A DNA stretch of 64,000 bases from Torreya grandis (Eukaryota > Streptophyta > Pinopsida > Cupressales > Taxaceae), in the NCBI GenBank assembly GCA_037957365.1, contig JARHVA010004806.1:558001-622000 (forward strand), read 5' to 3'. Below are positions 50,150-62,037 of the stretch, piece after piece. Below the pieces are notes generated by a model. The model had not been told where the DNA came from. It saw nothing but the letters and a program-made list of their open reading frames with translations, and made no database searches. The first letter of the stretch is position 1, and each line of letters opens with the position of its first letter. A program made the translations under genes and the position numbers.

Positions 50150-53100
50150 ATAGAGTTAAAATACCCAAGTTTGATCTTCTCATAGTGAATTTAATAATTT
50201 TCCACATCATCAGTGGTAATTATATTTAAGATTTGGGCTTGGATTGAACTAGAATCATCCTACATGGTCATTATTTCACTTCCAACCCCACAGTTGGCTA
50301 GGTAGTCTATGGTGGTATTACCTTAATAGTAGATTTGAATGATATAAAACTCATATAAGGTGAAAATAATACCATATACACCATTAATTATGGATTTTAT
50401 AGTGTGGGAGGGGATGATTTTGCCTGATAAAGCATTTAGGGTATTGAGGGAATCACCCTTGATAATTAACTTGAGAATACAGGCATGTGAATCAATTTAA
50501 ATGCCCCAAAGGGATTACATAGATTATAAAAAACATGGTTTTTTTGGTGGTCTAATGGTCCAACATAAGTATATAACACCTTTACTTCATGATCATTGAT
50601 GATATCCACCCCCTAACATTGCCCAGGTTTTCTTTAGAGGCACCATCAAAGTTGAGTTTCATCCACCCAGCCAAGGGGTGTGACAACTTGGTTGAACATA
50701 TAAATACCATAAAATTAGGAAATTCAATAATTTTATATCATCTAAAAATGGAAGACTCAATAGGGGAACAATTATCCCTATCCTTGGGATGGAAATCTTG
50801 CCAATTCTCTAAGATTTAGGAATATAGATGCTGAAAAATAGATCCCATAGAAGTATTTCTATTTGTAAATATATGATTAGTCCATGATTTCAATATGTCC
50901 CAAAGGAAGTTTCGTATAGATAGGTGCCACAATAAGTTCAGGGAGAGAAGACCCCAAGGTGGTTTCCATTGAATGACCAAGTCCTGTAGAGAGCTAGGCC
51001 ATACCTTAGAAAGAAAAAAACACAAAATTAGAAGATCTAAGATAGATGAGATGAAGGAGAATTATATAAAAATATTATTTATAGATTATTAAAAATATTG
51101 TAAGAGGGCACAATGATTGGGGATATTTATTACCTGATTGACTAGGTTGTCAGTGGTGAGGGTCTTATTCTGCACTGCCTGCTTGTAAAAAATGTTGCTA
51201 TTAGGAGTTAAGTATTTTATCTAGAGGGGGTGCCAAACATCCCATTCATATTCTAATCCTAGATCCATCCTATATCTATACTTCATAGAGAATCAATTTT
51301 TCTCTTCATTAAGCTAGATTAGGATATCATCCCTTAAGAGGTGAAGAATGTGAATGTGTTGAATTTGCATGCTTAGCCTAAGCAAGGCCTATGATTCTTC
51401 CTCATTATCTAAATAAATTTAGAGGGGTTTATAAATGGGAATTCCATTTTATCATGGCCATTAATTATTAATTTTAACATCCCAAGAGTTTTTAAATCTT
51501 TGAATTATATTTATCCATGAGTCTTGATAGCCTAAGGGAACTACGAAAATCTAGGGATCATCCTATAAATCCATAGTTTCCCCATTGCCAATCTTCCATC
51601 TACATCATTTTTTAATAATCCTTTTTCCACAAGAGATGGTTTTCTAAAAAGCTAACCCATTGACTAGACCTTCCTCCTAGAGAAACTAGTCCTCATTATT
51701 TCCCTCCAAGTATTTTGCCTTAATAATGTGGGTCCATTATTTGTCTTCCTTTAGTATTTTCCATCCCAAATTTTCAAGTAGGTCATTATTCATATTTATT
51801 AAATTTATAAGGGCCAAACCACCATTATAATTATGAAGGCATGCTTTATCCCATTGTATGAGTGGGATTTTGAATTTTTACTCTGATCCTTTCCATAAGA
51901 AGTTAAACTAGATCTGCTCTATCTTATCAACAATTTTTCTTTATAACTTGAAGATGGACTTGAAATAAATAGAGATGCTTTGGATTGAGATTTTAAATCT
52001 TTCCAACTTGGGAGAGGAGATGACCTTTCCATTCAGCTAATTTATTTTGGATTTTGTTAAGGAGGGGATTCCAATATTATGCCTTCAATTTCCACACAAA
52101 TAGGGAAATCCCCAAATGCATGGAAGGAAAAGTACTTATATTGCATCTAAGAATAGAGGAAAACATTTTTTTATAGTCTCACTTATGTGTTTATAAAGAA
52201 TATTGAGATTTTAGAGAATTTAATGCATTGATTAGATACTTTCTCATAATACATACGGATTTTCTTGAATATTTTGATTTCATCAACTGATGCTTACCCA
52301 AGTAGGAAAATGTCATTCAAAAATTGATCATCATAACTAAACTGATTCTCTAATCCATTGTGATGAATTTTATTAGGCCTTGTCTTTTAGCAACTTGAAT
52401 GTGTCTCCCTAATAATTTAGCAAGAACAATGAATAGGTATGGTGATAAGGGGTCTCCCTATCTTAACCCTTTGGTGGATTAGAAGTAGACTTTAGGTACC
52501 CAATTTATTAGCATCAAGAATTTGGGGGTAGATATGTAGCTATAAATAAGGTTTCAAAAGATAGGATTTAAACCAAATTTTTTAAGAGTTTTATCCAACA
52601 AACTCCATGAGACTCTATCATAGGCTTTATTCATGTCGATTTTAATAAACATACCTTATTTATTACAAGTGTGTGTAGATGGAATGGCCTCATGTATATT
52701 GATTATGACATCCATGATTTGTCTTACAGATACAAAGGCACCTTGGTGCTTATCAATGATTCTCTTAATAATAAGTTTAATCCTTCTAACCAACATCAGA
52801 GAATAAATTTTATAGGCTGTAGTGCATAAGCTTATAGGTATGAAATATTTAAGTTGATTTTTTATATGTTTTTTAGGAATAAGGACCAAGAAAATATTAT
52901 TCATCTATTTTAAAATGGTACCAACTCTAAATAATCATAAACCATTGCTTCCACCTCCAAGTGAATGATGTTCCATAATTTTTGAAAAAAGAGACGAGGA
53001 AAACCATTTCAACCATGGGCTTTACCATTCTCCATAGAGAATACCACTACTTTAATATCATATATTGAAGGAGGTTTAAGGATTTCCTCATTATTAGTTG

Positions 53101-55200
53101 ATGAAATAAGGAATGAGATGTTATGCATAAGTTATTATTTGAGTATTACATCAGGCAATCTATGTTCCTTCAACAAATGTTTTAAGTATGAGATAATTTG
53201 GGCATTTATATCATCATGATACATGCATTTCCTACCATATTCAAGCAGTAGCTTAGAAATCATATTTATGTTTCTATTCCTTGAATCTTATTGATGAAAA
53301 AACTTTGTATTTCTATCTCCTTCCTTCAGTCATAAACATCTAGACTTTTGTTTCCATAAATCTTCTTCTTTTGCTTCTAAATTGTGGTAGTTACTAAGTA
53401 GTTCCTTTTCCTTTGTGTAATAGACCCATGGATGGAAAAATGTTGTTATAGAATAAGAATTTCCTCCTTAATATATTTCTTCTATGTAAAAATGTTACCA
53501 AAGACCTCCTTATTCCATATTTTTAATTTAATTTTTATATGGTTAAGTTTATTTACTAATATATACATGTAGGAACTAGAGAAAAACTATTGCCAACATT
53601 ATTTTATAGATTAAAAAATATTGGGATGGTGAATCCACATGTGTTCAAATATAAAGGGAACATTTTTAAAATTGGGAACCATTTACCCTTCAAAGATGAT
53701 AGGGTTATGGTCCAAATCTATTTTGGGGATAAAGTACAAAGAGTTGGAATAATGAATGTCCTAATTTAAAGACACTAAAAATATATCAAACCTTACTTGT
53801 ATTAGATTCACACCATTTCTTCTTTTTTACCATGTAAATTAGTTCCCCTTTAGTTCCACACCTATCAAACCAACTTCAAAAATGAAGTCATTTAGCTTTA
53901 CCATAATTTTTGAGAAGTTTGTCAATCCACCTTTATTTTCTAATGGGGTCAAGGGGGAGTTAAAGTCCCCATCCACGACCCATTTCCATTTATTTATAAT
54001 TTTTTTGAATGCCACAAAATCCTCTCAAAGTTTCCTCCTTGCCATTATAGAATTAGAGGCATAAATATTTGACAAAATCCATTCTTATTTATATTTTTTA
54101 TTTTGGAAAGGAATTGCCAAATGATTATAGTTATTAAAAAGAACTTCCCTATCCAATTATTGATAGTTATAAAGAGTTGTAATACCACTTAAGGCCCCAT
54201 TAGATCTTACACTATAATGGTTGGACCTATTCCATAATTTAGTAGTATATTTCTCCAACATTACATCAAACATTTTAATTTTTAAAAAAATAATGATAAT
54301 CATTTATTTTTATCATATTATTGACTAACTACTATTTTTGGGGTTATTTAAACCCATTGTATTCTAATAAATAAGTTTCATTGTTTTGATCTAGTGAATT
54401 TAAGGGTCATTTGACCACCCTTGGCTATTTCACTAGTTATTTCCTTCCTTCTAAATAACTGCTTTGGAGTTCTACCTCTATTATTGGGACCATTCCCTAT
54501 CTTTATTTTCTTTTTACCCTTTTTAGATTTTTCCTAGGTCCAACTATCTTCTTCACCTTTGGGTTCCTGAGAAGGGGTTATTGTAGAGCATTGAACTGGG
54601 TTGTTTGATAATGATTATGGCCTCTTTTGGAGGGATCCATTTCCATTGATTGGAGTGCCCTCTACCTTATTTTGAGAAACTCCACCTTATAGAGTTAGGG
54701 TGGTTTCTATATTGTGATTATTTCCTAATTTTAGGGTGACTTATATCAAATGTTTGCCTTCCTAGTATAAGGAACCTTCCTTTTCAATTTGATAAAATAA
54801 AGGGATTTTTATATGTAGTAACTACAAAGGGTTGTGATTCATAGGTTCAAGAACATGAGAAGCTCCTTAAGTTAGATCTAAAACACCCTTGTTTCTTAAA
54901 TCTAAAAGATCATGCATGTTAGACCGGTTTGGAATGTTTGAGTGACTAAGGTCATCATACTAGAAAATAACTAATCTTTTGTTAAGAGAAATTATAGCTT
55001 ATGAGACGATAAGAGTTTTTTTACAAAGATAATATAATGTTTTCAATAGGAGGAGGTGGAAAGGGTGCTAGTGATTTAAATGGATCAGTTAAATGGTTTT
55101 TAAGGTCAATAGTTTTACCACTTGTTATCAGATTACTAACCATTCCCTTAGACTCTAATTTTCTAAACTAGATATATTTGGTAACCTGGGGAGTTTTAGG
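50150..55200 (-). mobile_element. L1-type LINE with C-terminal RNase H
   Basis: On the minus strand the order is a basic linker, APE-type endonuclease, RT, zinc-finger-like RT C-terminal region and RNase H. This is the architecture of plant L1 elements that have gained an RNase H. No LTRs flank it. I found no poly(A) tail or target-site duplication, and the limits are placed by coding homology. A separate ORF1 is not clearly seen; the Lys-rich stretch at 54,400-54,600 may be its end. Confidence 0.8.
50200..54600 (-). pseudogene. LINE ORF2 remnant (endonuclease, RT, RNase H)
   Basis: Endonuclease: a possible WNxxG start near 54,330, NIYAS near 54,065 and VVDGDFNSPL at about 53,975-53,955. RT: IFLVLIPKKHIKNQ and PISLCTTAYKI in the open piece 52,904-52,656, then IDMNKAYDRVSW (52,645-52,605), GLR-stop-GDPLSPYLF (about 52,460) and SYDDQF (52,335), where the Asp pair survives. 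WDVWHP and an H/C-poor finger region follow at 51,240-50,900. RNase H: WMKLNFDGASKENLGNVRG (50,670-50,620), KGDSLNTLNAL (50,450) and TTIDYLANCGV (50,310), so Asp residues of the active site can be read. Stops and frameshifts are frequent and no part could make a full protein. The stop in GLR-stop-GDP is TAG at a usual Gln. Confidence 0.82.
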
Positions 55201-55224
55201 GATCTTGGGATAACATTTTAAGGC

Positions 55225-55467
55225 ATGGATAAGAGTTTTGTACTTGTTTCAAATCATAAAAATGTTTTTGTAAACAATAATTTGAGATCAAACTCCATAT
55301 TTAGATTGAAAAATTATAGAATGGACAAGAGGTTTATCAGTAGGGATGAATACCTAGAATCTAGTTGCATCCATCCTTTAGTGAGATTTGGTGATCAAAT
55401 CCATCATGATAGGTTGGCCAAGGGCCCTTTATATGCTAAGAATAATAAAAATATCCCAATATTATAG
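55225..55467 (+). other. Small open frame, 80 codons, not recognised
   Basis: MDKSFVLVSNHKN... with many Asn, Lys and Arg residues and no known motif. A coding-like translation continues a little past the stop (WELKEQDPHKYIFHF). It could be the decayed start of the plus-strand gypsy debris that follows, or chance. Confidence 0.25.
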
Positions 55468-55839
55468 TGGGAACTCAAAGAGCAAGACCCACATAAGTAT
55501 ATCTTCCATTTTTGGGATATTCAAGTTTGTACCAGATAATTAGATTCCTTTGATTCACACTAAAATTTATAAAATAAGTGAGATGAAAATTTCTCCTTAT
55601 TTCTCTTTTGGTGAAAATATTCATAAAAAACATGTAAAAATGTGAGATCATATTCTTAATGATGAAGTCATTGATTTGGATCATACTAATCAAGATAATA
55701 ATGAATTATTGAGATAAAATCCCTTGAATAGGGTAGATAAAAAATGAATATTTGGATGATTTTTGAAATAGAATCTATCAAAAACCTGATGAATTAGACT
55801 AAGTTTTGAAGGAAATCCATAAATTTAAAAATGTATAAA

Positions 55840-57110
55840 AAGATAAGGCCATTACATCTAAGGCACAACATGAATTATTCAATAAAACCCATCAACTATT
55901 TAGCGTTATCAACCCTACAATAGGTTTTCAAACTAATACCACTACTACGATTCTTATATCTACATCTATAGTTACACATGTGATGACCACCCAAATTATA
56001 TGGGAAATGCAAAATTTATTTCAGATTTTGATGCCTATCCCTATATAACCAATGCATGCACACCCTATTATTGTTACTCATGTAACATCATCATCCACAT
56101 CTATATCATTATCCATCATGTATAATGTTATAAATATGTAGGCTAAGGTGTTTCAGTTAGAACATGGTGCTTATAGAGTAATTCATTAAACATATTCTCA
56201 TGTTTTTATTCATAATCCATTAGCCCCAAATATTTTTATTATCCATTAATTATAGGTTTTATAGCTCCTAAGATTACATTATATGGTGGTAAAGGTGATC
56301 CAAAATAATAACAAAGGGATATTCACATATCTTATTTGGATTATACCTCTAATGATAAGATAATTCCACAAATCCTTAAGGACTATGCATTATGTTGGTT
56401 ATATGACCTACCATTACAATCAATTAAATAAATTAATCCTTTGGCTTATCATTTTATATTACATTTTTTGCCAATATTAGTGAAAAATTATCTTATGGTT
56501 AAATTATAAAACTTAAGTAATGATCCAATGAACTAATCAATGACTATGCGATTCGATACAAAACTATGCTTTCCAAGATGGAAAATCCCATGGCTGAAAA
56601 TGAGTTATAAGATATATTCAAGAAATATTTTCTTACCCCTCTCCATGAGTATATTATGTTCAATAAATTCAAGTCATCTAATGAGTTATGGCATATAGGT
56701 AGACATTGAGAAGTTAAGCTCATATATTTGATTAAGCTGAAGTATATGCCTAATAATCTAACTACTTCAAATACAAATTTTATAAGTAATCCAACTTAAA
56801 AGGTAAAATATAATGATGATAATAATGAGGAAAAAATATTAGATAATGCAATATCACAACCTATTAATTGGATTTTCTTATCCAATCAACCAAGGAGGAA
56901 ATTTTCATGATTACTTGAACCATCTCATCATTTATTTTAAAAGTTACTTGAGTACAAAATTATATCTCCCTCCACCGCAAGAGGTTGATATTAGTAGGCC
57001 TATACATAAGAGGCATGAAAAAAATGCATATTATGATTACTATATATGTGTGGGGAATTATACAAATAGATGATTTGTACTAAGACATAAGATTTAGGAT
57101 CTTATTGATT
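55840..57110 (+). pseudogene. Gypsy Gag remnant, plus strand (G5)
   Basis: In plus-strand order: an N-terminal part with HELFNKTHQLFSVINP (55,870), a Gag core reading PKITLYGGKGDPK (56,270) and LKDYALCWLYDLPLQSI (56,370-56,420), and a C-terminal zinc-knuckle-like end with NYTNR-FVLRHKI-DLIDYIII (57,050-57,120). The same order and phrases are usual for Gag of Tat-like elements. Frames change several times and stops are dense. It is close in type to G2/G3 rather than to G4. Confidence 0.65.
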
Positions 57111-58300
57111 ATATAATTATTGAGCTTAACAAACCTATGAGTGATTCAAAACCCCAACCTAACAAGAATACAAAGTTAATGATTTTTTTAATCCCTTTAA
57201 CAATCCCATAGAAATATAATCTAAGACTAATTATTGAGGTGAATATGAATTAAATTAATAAAATCATTCATGAACACATAGACATCCATTATATAGAATT
57301 ATTGGTAAAATTATATGCACATTAATACCATGATATATGATTACATTTGATGATAGTGAGATCCTTAAATATGATTCTTATTTCAATTCATTATTTGAAT
57401 GTGAATATTATTATTATTATTCACATCCTGTACATAATGTCATGGTAGAAAATGGTTTAAATAAAATGTTTGTATTATGCCACTCCTTAATAGTATTGGA
57501 AATAAACATGGGGATTTGAGGGATACAACCAAAATAATTAAAGGATTAAATAGGAAGAGACATACCACTCTTGAGAGTATTGTGCTATGACTTAAGGTGT
57601 GTTCTATAGTAATTACTACTCTATTATTAGTTTTATTGAGTCCACAGGAATTTGAAATGTTGTTAAGATGCCATTGGATACATGAGATCTATTTAATACC
57701 ACTTATATATATGTGTGAAGTATATGAATTAAAATAGGGTGGTTATATTTCTAGATATTCTATATGAGCATCCTATTCATCCAAAGTAACTTCTCCTCTA
57801 CCCCCACCACCATCAAAATTGGTTATTCAAACTATTCAGGTTCATTAGACATAGATAATTTAGATAAGGGTAGTTGAATTTACTAGGTGACTAGTGATTC
57901 AATGAAAATTATATTAGAGTTATTTAAAACTCATGATATCCATTATCTACACCATCATGTCCTAATATACTATTACAAATAATTCAATGTGTTTTACCAT
58001 GAACACATGCACATGTTTATTCTATTATAAAATAGAGTCCATATGATAATATAATCCATAGAGTTACTCATCATATACATGATCCCATTAGTCATGATTA
58101 TGATAAAACATATACCACAACACAAGTTCAAACACTCAATTTTAATCATTAAGTGTTTGATAATGTTTAATATTCAAATCATTACCTTGGTATATTTTCC
58201 ATTCTATTAACTTAAAATATCTATGAGAGACTTCACTATTCCATTTATTATATTTTTAATTAATTTAAAATCATTCAAGTATCCTTATTCTACCTACGAG
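57111..58300 (+). other. Decayed internal DNA of G5
   Basis: No readable domain. Short plus-strand open pieces such as 57,337-57,519 (Tyr-rich) have no family features. Confidence 0.35.
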
Positions 58301-58683
58301 TACCTATTAACCAAATCCCAACATTTTTTATCCTTCTAGGACAAAACTATAACCCGACCTTGTCCACTAGTGTGACCTTGTTCCCCATAGTCCAACAATA
58401 AATTTTTAAATTTTAAATATTTAATGTTGACCCTCCCATGATTTTATCAGGGTTGGTTAATGGAAATATTCTAAATATTCCTCTATATAAACATATTAAG
58501 GTCATTTAATACACATCTAGTAATATCTTGGAAATTTTATTATACATTGAGCAAAAGGGCAATGATATTTCCATTTATAATTTTGATTTATTCTAACAAT
58601 CCTAGGATAAGTTTGAAATTATTTTATTTTAGGTCAAGATAATTCATTTTAAATTACTATATTCAATTTAATAATTACATCCA

Positions 58684-58693
58684 TGTATAAAAT
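58684..58693 (+). promoter_or_regulatory. TATA box of LTR-like copy 1 (TGTATAAAAT)
   Basis: Lies about 30-40 bases before the GGGAGAACTACAT block, which would place that block at the very start of the transcript. Confidence 0.45.
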
Positions 58694-58720
58694 ATCAAGA
58701 TTCACACACTCACTCTAGGA

Positions 58721-58765
58721 GGGAGAACTACATTGGATGTAGGCATCACTTAAATTACATGGGTT
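58721..58765 (+). other. CTACAT block, copy at 58.7 kb
   Basis: Reads GGGAGAACTACATTGGATGTAGGCATCA. CTACAT and ATGTAG can form a stem with a very short loop. Confidence 0.6.
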
Positions 58766-59304
58766 TTTATGAGGAAAATTCAAAGATTCCCCTTTCCAAA
58801 TTCCTAAATTTGTATTTTTTCTTATATTTGGTTTAAATTAGGAAATAAGTTTTTTATATTTTTGGTATTTTGTGTGTCAACTTAGTTCTTACAAGCTATT
58901 AACAAAACCTCGCGACTAGCCACAAGCACTCAAACAAAAAAATAAATCACACAGTCAACCAGGATGTGACCATAATAAATAAATAATGTCATAGTGTGCC
59001 CCTATCCACCCCTAATGTGACCCTCTCTCAGTACATCATAAAATATTGTTTTAGGTTATGACATAATTCACATATCTTTACAACCAATTTTACATCAGAG
59101 ATCTACTAGCACACTCAACATAATTCAGATTCAAGCTTGGTTTACATATTTTATTATTTATTACTATTTATAACTCATTTAAAATAATGTATTTTGATGT
59201 ATTTTAAATTTAGGCTCTATATACTCTATAATTTAAATCATTATTTCAATAATTTAGAGTTTATTACATTTATTTGGTAAATAAAAATTAACTATTAAAC
59301 ATTC

Positions 59305-59321
59305 TGGTGAACCTATAATTT
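59305..59321 (+). promoter_or_regulatory. Candidate primer-binding site (TGGTGAACCTATAATTT)
   Basis: Three bases after the LTR-like end AAACA. It shares TGGTGAACC with the sites at 42,311 (minus) and 48,244 (plus). Confidence 0.5.
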
Positions 59322-60829
59322 GTTTTTTTTGTAACATTGCTTGTTGTTTGCTTGATTTTTTGTCTTAAGATTTCATAAAAATTTATGTAAATACCTGACA
59401 TTGAAAGAAAAAAATCTTCAACCTTAGATATAAATCTATCACCATGAGTAAATATTCTTTGACCTTGGATCTTAATCTGATACTAAAGAACCTATCTTGT
59501 CACCTTGGATAAAATCTGACACCAAAACATTTTATTTTGATCTTAGGTTGACATTTTTTGATCTCCATACATAAATATTTCAACTTTTATTTTCCCTTTA
59601 TTTTATATTTTCTCATTTCTTGATTTTAGCAATAGTGTTCCGATAGTTGTAAAACTAAATAGTGACTTTTGTTATGGGCGAAGCAGTGATTTATTTAACA
59701 AACACCATGGTGTGAGGGGTACTACCCTATTTATCAAGCCATTTTACAACACTAAACATGGATTTTAGTTTCCTTGTACCTCACTATATATTATAAATGC
59801 CAAAGATCCCTTATTTATACCATATGAAGTCTCTTTAGCCATTTTATTTATGATGCATCTAAGAGGAACATATTACCGAGGGAAGTTACTATCACTGTAC
59901 CCTTGGAGATAGGATAGTAGGCTATAAGAATAATTTAGTCTTTGTAGTTAGTGATATGAAATATCAGGATGACACTAATCTATGAATGAGCATGTATAAT
60001 TGAGATCCCATATAATCATTAAACCCTTGCCTAGACCACCTTTGTACCTTAATTTTTAATTGTATTACATTGATAATGGGATAAATAAAATACAATTTCT
60101 CTCATGTGTTGCATATGATTATGAAATAAATTGTTTCATCTCGTCTTCCCTTTCAACATGTAATTCATTATGTTTAAGCATGGATAAAATATAAATCAAA
60201 ATAGGATGATACAGTGTATAATATAGACCCTAAAACACTTTTAAATTATTATTTTTACTATATTACATCCTATAATAATTCTCCTAAAATATAACCATCA
60301 TCAAAATAGATTTTTGTCATCTTTTTGGGGTAATAATGCATGAAAATTTCACACAATATTGACATAATAGGTCTTGGTTAAAGAAAAATGTCTACTTCTT
60401 GTGGACAAAGTCAAGTCAATCTATCTCTTAAGATCATACTTATTATTAATACCTATTTTTATTATATCCAATTTTAGTTACTTCCTATCATAACTAGACA
60501 CCAAAAAGTACATGCACATACTTTTGTGATTCCTCCTCTTCCTCCTCAACCTAATTTTATTCATCAATATCTTCCAATTATTTATTGATGGATCATATGA
60601 TATTCCCATGTATGTGTTGTTCCAAGTAGAAGACTAAGTACACCCTTACCTCTCCAATCTAATAATACTAATCACAATGTTCTTCCTCCACCTCCTCCAC
60701 ATTTTTTGAGGATAGTTTATCAACCCAAGGGCATGATATCATTGAATAGTTACATAATACTTCAACCAAGATTTCTATTATATAGTTATTAAAGAAAACA
60801 CCATATTATAAGGATATATTATATGCCAT
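59322..60829 (+). other. Leader-like noncoding DNA
   Basis: No clear coding homology. The phrase ACCTTGGAT(C)-AAATCTGA(C/T)AC recurs at 59,420-59,530. A Pro-coding CCTCCTCCACATTT run lies near 60,690. Confidence 0.4.
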
Positions 60830-61360
60830 GTTGTGAGACACTACTCTTGCCAAAGATACACAACCAACTTCATATGATTATATTATAGATACCTTCAAGG
60901 ATATTGAAAATACTATTAATTTTGATAAGGAAGATATACCTCTGAAGCATATCATTGAGAAAAATCTTTTATTATTCATTTAAATTCAAATACATGGAAA
61001 ACTAGTCAATCATGCATTGGTTGATAATGGTTTTAGGATAAATATTTACAGCTATGAATTCATACATAAATTAGGTTTTGATATGATAATATTCAAAATT
61101 GTGAGTAACATATACATGAATTTGATAAGACTCCAAAATAAATATTGGAAACTATCAAATTGGATTAGCTATTGGGACCTAAAATGATATCTACTATTTT
61201 TCAAGTCATATCTGATCAATTATTATATAATATAATCTTAGGTTAGCCTTGGATTCATGTGATGGAATATATACCTTATAAATTACATAGATGCATCAAT
61301 TTTTTACATGATAAACATGAGTATACAATTATAGCTAATGATGCACCTTTTTGATATTAC
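60830..61360 (+). pseudogene. Gypsy protease remnant, plus strand (G5)
   Basis: One frame reads KDTQPTSYDYIIDTFKDIEN (60,850-60,910), NFDKEDIPLKHI, then NHALVDNGFRINIYSYEF (61,010-61,065), which holds the retropepsin DNG active site with its Asp intact. A later piece reads YNIILG-stop-PWIHVMEYIP (61,225-61,280) and HRCINFLHD. These are the same blocks as in the G2 and G3 proteases. RT does not follow; an LTR-like copy starts within 50 bases, so the element is internally deleted or recombined. Confidence 0.72.
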
Positions 61361-61397
61361 AAAATGACATTATCATAATTAGATATAGTATTTAATC

Positions 61398-62037
61398 TAT
61401 ATAAAGAATATCAAGATTCACACACTCACTCTAGGAGGGATAACTACATCATCTTAAGGCCCTTTTGGGATATGTAGACAACACTTAGATTACACAAGGT
61501 TTTATGAGGACATCTCAGCTATTCCCCTTGCCTTATTCCCTCCTTTGTATTTTATTTTTATTTGGTTTATGTGTAAGAACTAGGGTTTGGCTATTGCAAG
61601 TCTTCCACATGTCAAATTAGTGCCTTTAGGTTATCAATTGACCCTATCATACAACCATAGATAGTAAAATATAAAAATCAATTTCACAATCAACCAAAAT
61701 GTGGATATAATAAATAGACAATTTCATAGTGTGCCCTTACCCACCCTAGTGTGGCCCTATCTTAGTACATCATAGAATCTTATTTTTAGTTGTGACATAG
61801 TTCATAGATCTTTCTAACTAGTTTATTTTAGAGATTTACTTGCATAGTCAACATAAATCAGATCCAAGTTAGGTTTATGTATTTCATTGTTTATTACTAT
61901 TGATAGTTCATTTCAAATCCTATATTTCACTATATTTTACATTTAGGTATTTTGTATACTCTATAATATACATTTTTATTTTAATTGTTTAATGTTTATT
62001 TCATCTCATTGGTAAATAAAAAATAAACCATTATACA
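61398..62037 (+). repeat. LTR-like block, copy 2 (R-U5 part)
   Basis: A direct repeat of 58,684-59,301, starting at the TATA box (CTATATAAAG) and ending CATTATACA. Clear homology upstream of the TATA box is not seen, so a U3 part seems to be missing. The pair differs at many sites and by small indels. Confidence 0.65.
61438..61485 (+). other. CTACAT block, copy at 61.4 kb
   Basis: Reads GGGATAACTACATC, then CCTTTTGGGATATGTAGACAACAC. It is the best-preserved form, with the pairable halves CTACAT and ATGTAG separated by about 25 bases. Confidence 0.6.

Larger units (their letters stand above)
58301..59301 (+). repeat. LTR-like block, copy 1
   Basis: The right end is ATTAAACA at 59,301, followed three bases later by TGGTGAACC. 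The part from 58,684 onward matches 61,398-62,037 as a direct repeat of about 620 bases, including TATCAAGATTCACACACTCACTCTAGGAGGGA. It has a TATA box at 58,684 and a CTACAT block just after. The left limit is a guess. Confidence 0.55.
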
